Shown: positions 51,062-61,700 of the stretch, in pieces
Layout: each line of letters begins with the position of its first letter
Position numbering within the stretch: position 1 is the first letter of the stretch
Assembly (NCBI GenBank): GCA_963740455.1
Contig: CAVUEF010000007.1
Location: 496,001-560,000 of the forward strand
Direction: 5' to 3'
DNA: 64,000 nucleotides
From: Paucibacter sp963740455
GTDB lineage: Bacteria > Pseudomonadota > Gammaproteobacteria > Burkholderiales > Burkholderiaceae_C
The notes under the pieces: model-generated
Seen by the model: only the letters and a program-made list of their open reading frames with translations
Database searches by the model: none
What the model was told of the DNA's origin: nothing
Translations under genes and position numbers: made by a program

Positions 51062-51801
51062 TGCAAGCGCCCGACCTGCTGCTGAGCGTCAGCAATTTGC
51101 ACGCCGGCTATGGCAAGGCCGAAGTCCTGTCCGGGCTGAATCTGAGCTTGCCCAGGGGCAGCGTGGTCACGGTGATCGGTCCCAACGGGGCGGGCAAGTC
51201 CACCACGCTGAATGCCTTGATGGGGGTGTTGCCATCCAAGGGTCAGGTCTTGTTCGAAGGCACCGACATCGCTTCGCTGAGCCTGGAGGAGCGGGTCATG
51301 CTGGGCCTGGCCCTGGTGCCCGAGACGCGCGCGCTGTTCGGCAGCATGTCGGTGCAGGACAACTTGCTGCTGGGCGGCTTCAGACCGATGCGGCTGGGCC
51401 AGCGTGACTGGCGCCAGGAGATGGCAAGCGTGTTCGATCTCTTTCCCCGCCTCGAAGAAAGGAGCGCGCAACTCGCCGGCACCTTGTCGGGCGGCGAGCG
51501 CCAGATGCTGGCGGTGGGCCGCGCACTGATGAGCCGGCCCAAGGTCTTGATGCTGGACGAACCCAGCCTGGGTCTGGCGCCGCAGATCGTGAAAGAGGTG
51601 TTCCGGATTGTTGCGCGCCTGCGCGAGAGCGGCGTCAGCATCTTGCTGATCGAACAGAATGCCCGCGCCGCCTTGGAGGTGGCCGACTATGCCTATGTGC
51701 TCGAAACCGGCGAGATCGCGCTGGAAGGGCCGGCTTCGGCGCTGGCGCGAGACCCGCGCGTGATCGAGACCTATCTCGGCGCGGCGCGCCAGCCGCGGTG
51801 A
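51061..51801 (+). CDS. Branched-chain amino acid-type ABC transporter ATPase LivF
   Basis: 246 residues. The ATG shares a base with the livMG stop (TGATG). Walker A is GPNGAGKST (40-48), the signature is LSGGERQMLAVGRAL, Walker B is VLMLDEPSLGLAP and the switch histidine region reads LIEQNARAALEVADYAYVLETG, in which LivF proteins use Gln in place of His. It drives uptake with the LivG half. The amino-acid or short-acyl substrate is set by an unknown binding protein. Confidence 0.94.
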   Translation: MQAPDLLLSVSNLHAGYGKAEVLSGLNLSLPRGSVVTVIGPNGAGKSTTLNALMGVLPSKGQVLFEGTDIASLSLEERVMLGLALVPETRALFGSMSVQDNLLLGGFRPMRLGQRDWRQEMASVFDLFPRLEERSAQLAGTLSGGERQMLAVGRALMSRPKVLMLDEPSLGLAPQIVKEVFRIVARLRESGVSILLIEQNARAALEVADYAYVLETGEIALEGPASALARDPRVIETYLGAARQPR

Positions 51802-51989
51802 CCGCGCTTGCCCGGCGCCGCGGCTGGCCTGACCGGGCCGGCAATGCGCCATGCCGAGCGACGTCGCCCGGTGTCGGCGATCCGCGGGCCGCTTACAATA
51901 TTGAGCTCAGCGCTCGGCCACCCTGAAGTCTCAAGGCGGCGCGCAGCTTGGCATCGCCCGCTCCTGCGGGCCTCTCAACAAGGACGTTC

Positions 51990-52313
51990 ATGTTTATATC
52001 CGACGCATTAGCCCAGGTCACCGGGGCCACCGGCGGTGGTGAATCCAGCCTGCTCAGCATGCTGCCGCTGGTACTGATGTTTGTGGTGCTCTACTTTGTG
52101 ATGATTCGCCCGCAGATGAAGCGCCAGAAAGAGCATCGCGCCATGATAGAAGCGCTGGCAAAGGGCGATGAAGTGGTCACCTCCGGAGGCCTGCTGGGCA
52201 AGGTCACCAAGATGGGCGAAAGCTTTCTCACGCTTGAAGTCGCGAGCGGCGTGGAACTGCAGGTGCAGCGCTCGTCGGTGGTGACCGTGTTGCCCAAGGG
52301 CACCGTCAAGTAA
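51990..52313 (+). CDS. yajC: Preprotein translocase subunit YajC
   Basis: 107 residues from the ATG at 51990, with AAGGA before it. One transmembrane helix (LLSMLPLVLMFVVLYFVMIRP, about 20-42) precedes the YajC domain MKRQKEHRAMIEALAKGDEVVTSGGLLGKVTKM. It associates with SecDF in the inner membrane. The usual upstream tgt/queA genes are absent, and livF lies upstream instead. A possible -10 (TACAAT, 51894-51899) sits about 90 bases before the start, without a clear -35. Confidence 0.96.
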   Translation: MFISDALAQVTGATGGGESSLLSMLPLVLMFVVLYFVMIRPQMKRQKEHRAMIEALAKGDEVVTSGGLLGKVTKMGESFLTLEVASGVELQVQRSSVVTVLPKGTVK

Positions 52314-52404
52314 GTCAGAACCCGGGCCGTGTCGTGGCGGCCGCCCCTCGAACGGGCATCCCTTTGCGAGTCTGCCGGGCACCTTGCCCCTTGAGGAATT
52401 ACGC

Positions 52405-54282
52405 ATGAACCGTTACCCGCTGTGGAAGTACGCGATCCTGGTGTTCGCGCTGATCATCGGTCTGATCTACTCCTTGCCCAATCTGTACGGCGAGGCGCCG
52501 GCCGTGCAGGTGTCGAGCGGGCGCGCCACGCTCAAGCTCGATGCCAGCATCAAGGAGCCGATCGAAAGGGCGCTGGCCGCTGCTCATATCAAGCCTGACT
52601 TCGTCCAGTTCGAAGGCAATTCGGTGAAGGCACGTTTTGCCGACACCGATACGCAGATCAAGGCCAAGGATGCGATCAGCGCAGCACTCAACCCCGACCC
52701 GGCCGACCCCTCCTACATCGTCGCGCTGAACCTGCTGTCACGTTCACCCGCCTGGCTGACGAGCTTGCACGCATTGCCCATGTATCTGGGTCTGGATCTG
52801 CGCGGCGGCGTGCACTTCCTGATGCAAGTCGACATGAAGACCGCGCTGACCAAGAAGGCCGATGTGCTGACGGGCGACGCGCGCACGCTGCTGCGCGACA
52901 AGAACATCCGCCACTCGGGCATCTCGCGCGACGGCAATACGGTGGAGGTGCGCTTCAAGGACCGCGCCCTGATGACCCAGGCGCAAAGCCTGCTCGAAAG
53001 CCAGTTGACCGATGTGCAATGGACGCCCCAGGCCGACGGCGCCGAGTTCAAGCTCAGCGGTGTGCTCAAACCCGCGGCCGCCGTGCAGGTGCAGGAAAAT
53101 GCCGTCAAGCAAAACATCACCACGCTGCACAACCGCGTCAACGAGCTCGGCGTCGCCGAGCCGGTGATCCAGCAGCAAGGGCTGGATCGGGTCGTGGTGC
53201 AACTGCCCGGCGTGCAGGACACCGCCAAGGCCAAGGACATCATCGGCCGCACGGCGACGCTTGAGATGCGTATGGTCGACGACAGCGCTGAGGCCGCTGC
53301 GGCGGCGGTGGGCACCGGCCCCGTGCCGTTCGGAACAGAGCGCTATGTGGAGCGCGGCGGCGCCCCCCTGATATTGAAGCGCCAGGTCATCATCACCGGC
53401 GACAACCTGACCGACGCGCAAGCCGGATTCGACGGCCAGAACCAGGAGCCGGCCGTGCACCTGACGGTGGATGCCAAGGGCGCCCGCATCCTGAAGGACG
53501 TGACGCGTGTCAACGTCGGCAAGCGCATGGCCATCCTCTTGTTCGAAAAGGGCAAGGGCGAGGTCATCACCGCGCCGGTAATACGCAGCGAGCTGGGCAA
53601 CAAGTTCCAGATCTCGGGCCGCATGAGCACCACCGAGGCCGCCGACACCGCGCTGCTGCTGCGCGCCGGGTCGCTGGCTGCGCCGATGGAAATCATCGAA
53701 GAGCGCACCATCGGCCCGAGCCTGGGTGCCGAGAACATCGCCAAGGGCATCCACAGCGTGATCTTCGGCTTCAGTGCCGTCGCCCTGTTCATGTGCGCGT
53801 ACTACATGCTGTTTGGCGTGTTCTCGTCGCTGGCGCTGGCTTTCAATCTGCTGCTGCTGGTGGCGCTGCTGTCGATGCTGGGCGTCACCCTGACCCTGCC
53901 CGGCATTGCCGCCATTGCCTTGACGCTGGGCATGGCGATCGACTCGAATGTGCTGATCAACGAGCGCGTGCGCGAGGAATTGCGTAACGGCTCGGCGCCG
54001 CAGTCGGCAATTTCGGCAGGCTACGAACGTGCCTTTGCAACCATTCTGGACTCGAACATCACCACCCTGATCGCCGGACTGTCGCTGCTTGCTTTCGGGT
54101 CGGGTCCGGTGCGCGGCTTTGCCATCGTGCACTGTCTTGGCATCCTGACCTCGATGTTCTCGTCGGTGGTGTTCTCGCGCGGTCTGGTGAACCTGTGGTA
54201 CGGCCGCCAGAAGAAGCTCAAATCGGTCTCGATCGGCCAGATCTGGCGTCCCGACGGAACAACCCCCGCCACCAACGCCTGA
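52405..54282 (+). CDS. secD: Protein translocase subunit SecD
   Basis: 625 residues from the ATG at 52405. The first helix (WKYAILVFALIIGLIYSLPNLYG) is followed by the large periplasmic P1 domain (LGLDLRGGVHFLMQVD is the signature). Five C-terminal helices contain GMAIDSNVLINERVREELRNG and SNITTLIAGLSLLAFGSGPVRGFAIV, in which the conserved Asp is used for proton flow. It pulls exported proteins across the inner membrane with SecF using the proton gradient. It lies between yajC and secF in the usual order. Confidence 0.97.
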   Translation: MNRYPLWKYAILVFALIIGLIYSLPNLYGEAPAVQVSSGRATLKLDASIKEPIERALAAAHIKPDFVQFEGNSVKARFADTDTQIKAKDAISAALNPDPADPSYIVALNLLSRSPAWLTSLHALPMYLGLDLRGGVHFLMQVDMKTALTKKADVLTGDARTLLRDKNIRHSGISRDGNTVEVRFKDRALMTQAQSLLESQLTDVQWTPQADGAEFKLSGVLKPAAAVQVQENAVKQNITTLHNRVNELGVAEPVIQQQGLDRVVVQLPGVQDTAKAKDIIGRTATLEMRMVDDSAEAAAAAVGTGPVPFGTERYVERGGAPLILKRQVIITGDNLTDAQAGFDGQNQEPAVHLTVDAKGARILKDVTRVNVGKRMAILLFEKGKGEVITAPVIRSELGNKFQISGRMSTTEAADTALLLRAGSLAAPMEIIEERTIGPSLGAENIAKGIHSVIFGFSAVALFMCAYYMLFGVFSSLALAFNLLLLVALLSMLGVTLTLPGIAAIALTLGMAIDSNVLINERVREELRNGSAPQSAISAGYERAFATILDSNITTLIAGLSLLAFGSGPVRGFAIVHCLGILTSMFSSVVFSRGLVNLWYGRQKKLKSVSIGQIWRPDGTTPATNA

Positions 54283-54296
54283 CGGAGCCTGCACAT

Positions 54297-55334
54297 ATGG
54301 AATTCTTCCGCATCAAACGGGACATCCCGTTCATGAAACACGCGTTGCTTCTCAACGCGATTTCGTTCATCACCTTTCTGGCCGCGGTCTTCTTCATCGT
54401 CACGCGGGGCTTGTTTCTCTCGATCGAGTTCACCGGCGGCACGGTGATCGAACTCGAGTACGCGCAGTCGGCAGACATTGCCAAGACCCGCACGGCCATC
54501 GAGCAGATGGGTTTTGCCGACGCGCAGGTGACCAAGTTCGGCACTTCGCGCGACGTCTTGATACGCCTGCCGCTGCGCGGTGAGACCAAGGCCACCGATG
54601 TGGTGAACCGCTTGTTCGGCGAGCTGTGCAAGGCCGAAAGCGGCACCGTGTCGGCCAAGCAGTTTGTCAGCGACAAAGGCGAGGCGATCGCCAAATCAGT
54701 GTGCACCACGGCCGCCAACACCGAGCCGGTGATGCTCAAGCGCAGCGAGTTCGTCGGGCCCTCGGTCGGCACCGAGCTGGCCCAGGACGGCGCCAAGGCG
54801 CTGCTGGCCACCGTGATCGGCATCATGATCTACCTGGCCTTCCGCTTCGAGTGGAAGTTCGCCGTGGCCGGCATCGTCGCCAACTTGCACGACGTGGTCA
54901 TCATCCTGGGCTTCTTCGCCTTCTTCCAGTGGGAGTTTTCGCTCTCGGTGCTGGCGGCGGTGTTGGCCGTGCTCGGCTATTCGGTGAACGAATCCGTGGT
55001 GATCTTCGACCGGATACGCGAAGCCTTCCGCAAGTTTCGCAAGCTCAATACGCACGAGATCATCGACCACGCCATCACCAGCACGACGAGCCGCACCATC
55101 ATCACCCACGGCAGTACGCTGATGATGGTGTTGTCCATGCTGTTCTTCGGCGGCCAGACGCTGCACTACTTTGCGGTGGCGCTGTCGATCGGCATTCTGT
55201 TCGGCATCTACTCGTCGGTGTTCGTGGCGGCGGCCATTGTCATGTGGCTGGGGGTGACGCGTGAGGACCTGATCAAGTTCAGCGTCAACAAAGAAGGCGA
55301 TCCGGATGACCCGAATTCCGGGGCCGTGGTGTAG
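54297..55334 (+). CDS. secF: Protein translocase subunit SecF
   Basis: 345 residues from the ATG at 54297, fourteen bases after the secD stop with CGGAG before it. The first helix is followed by FLSIEFTGGTVIELEY, the SecF signature, and a P1-like domain. The later helices contain NLHDVVIILGFFAFF, LGYSVNESVVIFDRIREAFRK and SRTIITHGSTLMMVLSMLFFGG. It forms the SecDF complex. It is followed after 38 bases by a DUF1631 gene, probably on the same transcript. Confidence 0.97.
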   Translation: MEFFRIKRDIPFMKHALLLNAISFITFLAAVFFIVTRGLFLSIEFTGGTVIELEYAQSADIAKTRTAIEQMGFADAQVTKFGTSRDVLIRLPLRGETKATDVVNRLFGELCKAESGTVSAKQFVSDKGEAIAKSVCTTAANTEPVMLKRSEFVGPSVGTELAQDGAKALLATVIGIMIYLAFRFEWKFAVAGIVANLHDVVIILGFFAFFQWEFSLSVLAAVLAVLGYSVNESVVIFDRIREAFRKFRKLNTHEIIDHAITSTTSRTIITHGSTLMMVLSMLFFGGQTLHYFAVALSIGILFGIYSSVFVAAAIVMWLGVTREDLIKFSVNKEGDPDDPNSGAVV

Positions 55335-55372
55335 AGTCGGATCGAGCCCACTCAAGCGCCTTCCAGCCCTCC

Positions 55373-57661
55373 ATGTTGAACGCCGCAAGCTCCCAGGCCC
55401 TCGCCATCCAAGCTCGGCGTGTCTACATCAACGCCCTTCTCAAGGCCGTTCCCGGTCTGGTGCAGGCACTCGACGAGAGCGCGCATCAACTGCTGATGCA
55501 AACCACCGAGTACGCGGTGCAAGTGGCGCGGCGCGACGGCGTCAACACCTGGCAGCAGCAGCGCGGCAACTGGCAAAGCGGACTCGCCACGGCCTTGCGC
55601 CAGACCGCCGCCATCCCCGCTGATCAGGCGCCGACGCCCGCAGTGAGCACCACGTTCGACCAGATGTCGCTGGTGGACGACGACACCATCGAACGCGAGA
55701 TCCACAGCTCGCGCCTGGCCCTGTCCATCATGGACCGCGCCAGCTGGGAGTTCAGCGACTTGCGCAACCGCGTCGCAGTGCTTGAGCAGCAGGAGGAATT
55801 GGGCGCGCACGACCTGCTGCGCGCCCATGTGGTGGCACGCATCGCGCTCGACACTTGGCACGCCAGCGGCCTGGGCAACGCCGAATGGCAGCTGCTCCAG
55901 CCCGTGTTGCACGAGGAATTTGCCCAGATCACCTGCGAGGCCTATCACGAGACGAATCTCTGGCTGGTCGGCCAACATGTGCTGCCCGAGGTGAACTTGC
56001 GCCCCTTCATTCGGCGTACCCGCCATTCTTCGGGCGGCGTCATTGACCTTGCCGTCCTGGGCATGCCAAGCACCGTCGTGGTGGGCAGCGCAGGCTTGCA
56101 AGGCATCGCAAGCAGCCTGGGCAATGCAGCCACCGAAGTGCAAGGCGCTGAGGCGCGGCCCGCGACGCGCCAGGGCGCAGCCGGCCGTGCCGAGACGGTG
56201 ATGGGGCGTCTGAATCGCTTGATCGGGCGCCAGTTGCCCGAATTTGGTGCGACCCAGGTGCAGCAGCAGCACACCATTTCACCCAAGCTCACTGCGGCGA
56301 TGGACTTGGTGGATCAAGCCGCGCGGCAACGATTCGGCGACGCCGAAGGCACAGCGGCGCCGGGCAAGGGATCATCGCTGCTGGCCGAGTTGCAGCAGCG
56401 CAAGCAGGCGCTCAAGAAGGCTGCCGAAACGCCCGCCGAGCGCGCCACCATAGAAATCGTCGCCCTGTTGTTTCAAAGCATTCTTGCCGAAGAGCGCATT
56501 CCTGCCTCCATGCGGGTGTGGTTCGCGCGCCTGCAAATGCCGGTGCTGCGCGTGGCGGTGACTGAACCCGACTTCTTTGCCACCATCGATCACCCGGCGC
56601 GCCGCCTGATCGACCGCATGGGTGCGTGTGTGATGGGTTTCAACGCCTCCGAGGGCGCGATCGGGCAGTCGCTGGAGAAGGAAATCAAGCGCGTCGTGCA
56701 AGTGATAGAGGCCTATCCCGACACAGGCCGACGCGTGTTTCAGACCGTGTTGACCGAGTTCGAAAAATTCCTCGACCACTACTTCAGGGACGAGAACCTG
56801 TCCACGCGCAAAGGCGTATCGCTGGCGCAGCAGGTCGAGCAGCGCGAGACGCTGGCGATCCAGTACACCATCGAGTTGCGCAAGATGCTCAATGAGGTGC
56901 CGGTACAGGACGGCGTTCGGGAGTTTCTGTTCCAGATTTGGGCCGACGTGCTTGCCATGACCGCCTTGCGGGCGGGTCAGCAGGGCGACGCCACGCGCGT
57001 CATGAAAAGAGCCGCCGCCGATCTGATCTGGTCGGCGAGCGCCAAGGTCACGCGCGAGGACCGCGCCGAAGTGATACGACGACTGCCGCCGCTGCTCAAG
57101 ATCTTGCGTGAAGGCATGACCCAGGCGGGACTGCCGGTGGCCAAGCAGGACGACTACGTGCGCAGCCTGAACAACTCGCTGGCGGCGGCATTCACTGCCA
57201 AGGCCGCAGCGATTCCTCGCGAGCGGCTCGAACAGCTGATGAATCAACTCGAAGCCCTGGAAGAACTGCTGCCCGACTCGAACGAGGTGCAGATCAACGA
57301 GTCGATGGTGCGCGATCTGTCGGGGCACGAAAGCGAAGATCTGGAAGTGGTGGCCGAAGGTGGCACGCCGCCCACGCCTGCCATGCTGGCTTGGGCGCGC
57401 GAGTTGCAAGTGGGCAGCTGGTACATGCTCGATTACCGTGGCCGCAATGAGCCGATGCAGCTGGCCTGGTCGGGCATGCGGCGCCAGCTCACCTTGTTTG
57501 TCTCGCCCCAAGGGCGTGGCGTGCTGTTCCAGCTGAACCGCCTGGCGGCATTCCTGCAAGCGGGCTTGCTGCTGCCGGCACAAGACGAGCCGCTGACCGT
57601 GCGCGCAACGCGCAACGCGATGGAAAAACTCGAAGTCGACCCGACCCGGCTATTGAGCTGA
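55373..57661 (+). CDS. DUF1631 family protein (paralogue 2)
   Basis: 762 residues, with family features: NAASSQALAIQARRVYINALLKAVPGLVQALDESA, then SLVDDDTIEREIHSSRLALSIMDRASWEFSDLRNRVAVLE and IPASMRVWFARLQMPVLRVAVTEPDFFATIDHPARRLIDRMG. These are equivalent to the core of the protein at 17144-19312 (PSVLRVALQDAELLSNQEHPVWQFIN). The last 85 residues (VGSWYMLDYRGRNEPMQLAWSGMRRQLTLFVSPQGRG) form a beta-rich end module shared with that paralogue. It is cytoplasmic by lack of signals. The function is unknown. It converges with coaX, 23 bases apart. Confidence 0.87.
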   Translation: MLNAASSQALAIQARRVYINALLKAVPGLVQALDESAHQLLMQTTEYAVQVARRDGVNTWQQQRGNWQSGLATALRQTAAIPADQAPTPAVSTTFDQMSLVDDDTIEREIHSSRLALSIMDRASWEFSDLRNRVAVLEQQEELGAHDLLRAHVVARIALDTWHASGLGNAEWQLLQPVLHEEFAQITCEAYHETNLWLVGQHVLPEVNLRPFIRRTRHSSGGVIDLAVLGMPSTVVVGSAGLQGIASSLGNAATEVQGAEARPATRQGAAGRAETVMGRLNRLIGRQLPEFGATQVQQQHTISPKLTAAMDLVDQAARQRFGDAEGTAAPGKGSSLLAELQQRKQALKKAAETPAERATIEIVALLFQSILAEERIPASMRVWFARLQMPVLRVAVTEPDFFATIDHPARRLIDRMGACVMGFNASEGAIGQSLEKEIKRVVQVIEAYPDTGRRVFQTVLTEFEKFLDHYFRDENLSTRKGVSLAQQVEQRETLAIQYTIELRKMLNEVPVQDGVREFLFQIWADVLAMTALRAGQQGDATRVMKRAAADLIWSASAKVTREDRAEVIRRLPPLLKILREGMTQAGLPVAKQDDYVRSLNNSLAAAFTAKAAAIPRERLEQLMNQLEALEELLPDSNEVQINESMVRDLSGHESEDLEVVAEGGTPPTPAMLAWARELQVGSWYMLDYRGRNEPMQLAWSGMRRQLTLFVSPQGRGVLFQLNRLAAFLQAGLLLPAQDEPLTVRATRNAMEKLEVDPTRLLS

Positions 57662-57684
57662 CTCCGGTGGCGCGGCGTCTGCCA

Positions 57685-58467
57685 TCAGAGCGCCAACCGA
57701 TGCGACTGCAGCACCAGCATGCCGTCGAAAATCAGCGAGTCCACCATCTCATGCGCCAGATCCAGCGCCGGCGCGACCTTCCAACCGGCGCCGCCGGTCA
57801 TCAGGGTGATGGGCGCAAGTTCGCAGTGCGGCGCGCTGTGTTGGCACAAGTGCCTGTGCATGCGCTCGATCGCCCCGGTGATGGCATAGGTGCCACCGCT
57901 GGTCAGCGCGTCCGAGGTGTTGGTGGGAAACTCGCGCACTTCGCCGGTCGGCACGCGCAGGCCCGCCGTGCCGGCCTCCAGCGCGCGCAGCATGATGCCG
58001 TGGCCGGGCAATATCAGCCCGCCCAGGAAATGCCCCTTTTCATCGAGCGCATCGACAGTCACCGCCGTGCCAATCATGACCACCAGGGTGGGTCGCACCG
58101 CGCCGCGCGCCAACATATGCCAGCGCGCGCCGACCATCGCCACAAAGCGGTCGGCGCCGAGTCGCCCGGGATGGTCGTAGCCGTTCGTGACGCCGCCGCC
58201 CTGCGGCGCCGATACCACCCAGACCGGCGCAAGCTCCCAGAGCTCGAAGATCTGCTCTTCGACCCGGTGGCGTACCGCGTCACCGGCCACATTGCAGCCC
58301 AGGATGGAATGAGGCGCGCTCAAGTGCAGCCACTCCCGCTCGGCGAGCTGCTCGATGTTCTCCAGGAACACCGCGCCTTGCGCGAGCACGGCAGCGCAAG
58401 GTTGGGGCGATGCGTAGAGCGCCCATTTCAGACGCGTATTGCCGATGTCGATGGCCAGAAAGCTCAT
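57685..58467 (-). CDS. coaX: Type III pantothenate kinase
   Basis: 260 residues from the ATG at 58467; an open frame reaches 25 codons higher but MSFLAIDIGNTRLKWALY is the family start. The ASKHA phosphate motifs are DIGN (7-10), the DRF-like GADRFVAMVGA and GTAVTVDALD, with LPGHGIMLRALEAGTAGL as the substrate-binding region. It phosphorylates pantothenate in CoA synthesis, and unlike CoaA it is not feedback-inhibited by CoA. birA, often its neighbour in this group, is not seen in the window. Confidence 0.94.
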   Translation of the reverse strand: MSFLAIDIGNTRLKWALYASPQPCAAVLAQGAVFLENIEQLAEREWLHLSAPHSILGCNVAGDAVRHRVEEQIFELWELAPVWVVSAPQGGGVTNGYDHPGRLGADRFVAMVGARWHMLARGAVRPTLVVMIGTAVTVDALDEKGHFLGGLILPGHGIMLRALEAGTAGLRVPTGEVREFPTNTSDALTSGGTYAITGAIERMHRHLCQHSAPHCELAPITLMTGGAGWKVAPALDLAHEMVDSLIFDGMLVLQSHRLAL

Positions 58468-58649
58468 GTCCTGCGGGGTGTGAGTGAGCGCAGGTGAGAG
58501 CCTAACAGAGCCACTGCGCCGGGCGCAGCGGCAGTTGCGCATCCTTGAACTTGGCGCAAACGCGGCGCAGTTTTGGCCAGACCGCTCCCGCGTCCTGCAA
58601 AAGCGCCCTCGGCGCCGTCGAACCGGTGCGCCGGATCGGGCCGGCGGAG

Positions 58650-58669
58650 TGACGTTTACGTAAACGTCA
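58650..58669. promoter_or_regulatory. Perfect 20-bp palindrome upstream of icmF (LiuR-like operator)
   Basis: TGACGTTTACGTAAACGTCA is a perfect palindrome located 81 bases before the icmF ATG. From memory it resembles the ACGTTTACGTAAACGT-type sites bound by LiuR, a MerR-family regulator of branched-chain amino acid degradation. No regulator gene is adjacent. The site is in the gap between coaX and icmF, so it could also affect coaX. Confidence 0.65.
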
Positions 58670-58749
58670 ACTTGAACCTAAAATCCACCATCTCTGTTCG
58701 CTCTGGCCCGCTGCGGCTCGGGCAACGGAGCCCAAGCTGGAGAATTCCC

Positions 58750-61700
58750 ATGACCGATCTGTCCGCCGAATTCAAGGCGCTCGCCAACTACCGCCCCACC
58801 CACAAGGTGCGCTTCGTGACGGCCGCGAGCCTGTTCGACGGGCATGACGCTGCCATCAACATCATGCGGCGCATCCTGCAGAGCATGGGCGCCGAGGTGA
58901 TACACTTGGGGCACAACCGTTCGGTCGATGAGGTCGTGACCGCGGCCTTGCAGGAAGACGCGCAAGGCATCGCGATCAGCTCCTACCAGGGCGGCCATGT
59001 CGAATACTTCAAGTACATGGTCGACTTGCTGCGATCGCGTGGCGGCGAGCGTATCCAGGTGTTTGGCGGCGGCGGCGGCGTCATCGTGCCCAGCGAAATC
59101 AAGCAGCTGCAAGCCTATGGCGTGGCGCGCATCTACAGCCCCGAAGACGGCCAGCGCATGGGGCTGGCCGGCATGATCGGCGAGATGGTGATGCGCTGCG
59201 ACCAGGATTTCAGCGTCTATGCGCCCAAGGAGATCGCGGCCATCCAGGGCCACACCGAAGCCCACTGGCGCGCGCTGGCGCAGTTGATCACGGCGCTCGA
59301 GGGCGGCAAGGTGTCCGATGCGTTCAAGGCCGAGCTGCATGCCCTCGCCAAGGGCCTGAAGGTGCCGGTGCTGGGCATCACCGGCACCGGAGGGGCCGGC
59401 AAGTCGAGCCTGACCGACGAGCTGATACGTCGCCTGCGTCTGGACCAGGACGACGCGCTGCGCGTGGCCGTCATCAGCATCGACCCGAGCCGGCGCAAAA
59501 GCGGCGGCGCGCTGCTGGGCGACCGCATCCGCATGAACGCCATCAATCCCTGGACCAAGGAGCAAATGGTGTTCATGCGCTCGTTGGCCACGCGCGACTA
59601 CGGCAGCGAGATCAGCCCGGCGCTGCCCGAGGTGGTGGCGGCCTGCAGAGTCGCCGGCTTCGATCTGGTGATCGTTGAGACCTCGGGCATCGGCCAGGGC
59701 GACGCGGCCATCGTGCCGCATGTCGATGTGCCCATCTATGTGATGACGCCCGAGTTCGGCGCCGCCAGCCAGCTCGAGAAGATCGACATGCTGGACTTCG
59801 CCGAATTCGTCGCCATCAACAAGTTCGACCGCAAGGGCGCGCTGGACGCGCTGCGCGACGTGGCCAAGCAGGTGCAGCGCAACCGCGAGGCCTTCGGCGT
59901 CAAGCCCGAGTCGATGCCGGTTTACGGCACCATGGCGAGCCGCTTCAACGACGACGGCGTGACAGCGCTGTACCAGGCGCTCAAGACGCGCTTGAACGAG
60001 CTGGGCTTGCGGCTCAAGGCCGGCCGCTTGCAGCAGGTTGCCACGCGCCACAGCACGCACCAGGTGCCCATCGTCCCCGGCGCGCGCGTGCGCTATCTGG
60101 CCGACATTGCCGACACCGTGCGTGGCTACAAGGGCCGTGCGCTGCAACAAGCACGCCTGGCGCGTGAAATTCAGCAATTGCGCGAATCAGCGCGCATGCT
60201 GTTTGAAGACGACGCCAGCCGCGACGGCGCCAAGAACACCGTGCTCAAGCTCGCCGACCAGCGCGACGCCCGCTTCGACCCGGCCGCCAAGAAGCTCCTG
60301 GCGATGTGGCCCGACATGCAGAAAGCCTATGCCGGCGACGAATATGTGGTGAAGATTCGTGACAAGGAAATCCGCACCGCGCTGACCACACTGTCATTGA
60401 GCGGCACCAGGATCCGCAAGGTGGCCCTGCCCGGTTTTGAAGACCACGGCGAGATCCTCAAGTGGCTGATGCTCGACAACGTGCCCGGCAGCTTTCCGTA
60501 CACCGCCGGCACCTTCGCCTTCAAGCGCGAAGGCGAGGATCCGACGCGCATGTTTGCCGGCGAGGGCGATGCATTCCGCACCAACACGCGCTTCAAGCTG
60601 CTCAGCGCCGGGCAGCCTGCCAAGCGCCTGTCCACCGCCTTCGACTCGGTCACGCTGTACGGCAACGACCCGGCGCTGCGACCCGACATCTACGGCAAGG
60701 TCGGCAACTCGGGCGTCAGCATCGCCACACTCGACGACATGAAGGTGCTGTACGGCGGGTTCGATCTGTGTCACCCCGGCACCAGCGTGAGCATGACCAT
60801 CAACGGCCCGGCGCCGACGATTCTGGCGATGTTCATGAACACGGCGATCGACCAGCAAACGACCAAGTTCAGGCGCGACAACGGCCGCGAGCCGACCGAC
60901 GACGAGACGCAAAAAATCAGCGCGTGGGTCAAGGAAAACGTGCGCGGCACGGTGCAGGCCGACATCCTGAAGGAAGACCAGGGCCAGAACACCTGCATCT
61001 TCTCGACCGAGTTCTCGCTCAAGGTGATGGGTGACATCGCCGAATACTTTGTGCACCACCGGGTGCGCAATTTCTACTCGGTGAGCATCAGCGGTTATCA
61101 CATCGCCGAGGCCGGCGCGAATCCGATCAGCCAGCTCGCGTTCACGCTCTCGAACGGCTTCACCTTCGTTGAGGCGTACCTGGCGCGTGGCATGCACATC
61201 GACGACTTCGCGCCGAACCTGAGCTTCTTCTTCTCGAACGGCATGGACCCCGAATACACGGTGCTGGGCCGTGTCGCGCGGCGCATCTGGTCGGTGGCGA
61301 TGCGCGACCGCTACGGCGCCAACGAGCGCAGCCAGAAGCTCAAATACCATGTGCAGACCTCGGGGCGCAGCCTGCACGCGCAGGAAATCCAGTTCAACGA
61401 CATACGCACCACCTTGCAGGCCTTGATCGCGGTCTACGACAACTGCAATTCACTGCACACCAACGCCTTCGACGAGGCCATCACCACGCCGACCGAAGAC
61501 TCGGTGCGCCGCGCGATGGCGATCCAGCTCATCATCAACCGCGAGTGGGGTCTGGCCAAAAACGAGAACCCGAGCCAGGGCACCTTCATCATCGAGGAGC
61601 TGACCGATCTGGTCGAAGAAGCGGTGCTGCAGGAGTTCGAGAAAATCGCCGAGCGCGGCGGCGTGCTCGGCGCGATGGAGACCGGCTACCAGCGCAGCAA

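Noticed and set aside
58837..58860. IcmF B12 motif FDGHDAA instead of DxHxxG as a mutation
   Set aside because: The IcmF family commonly has this form; the cobalt-ligating His32 is present.
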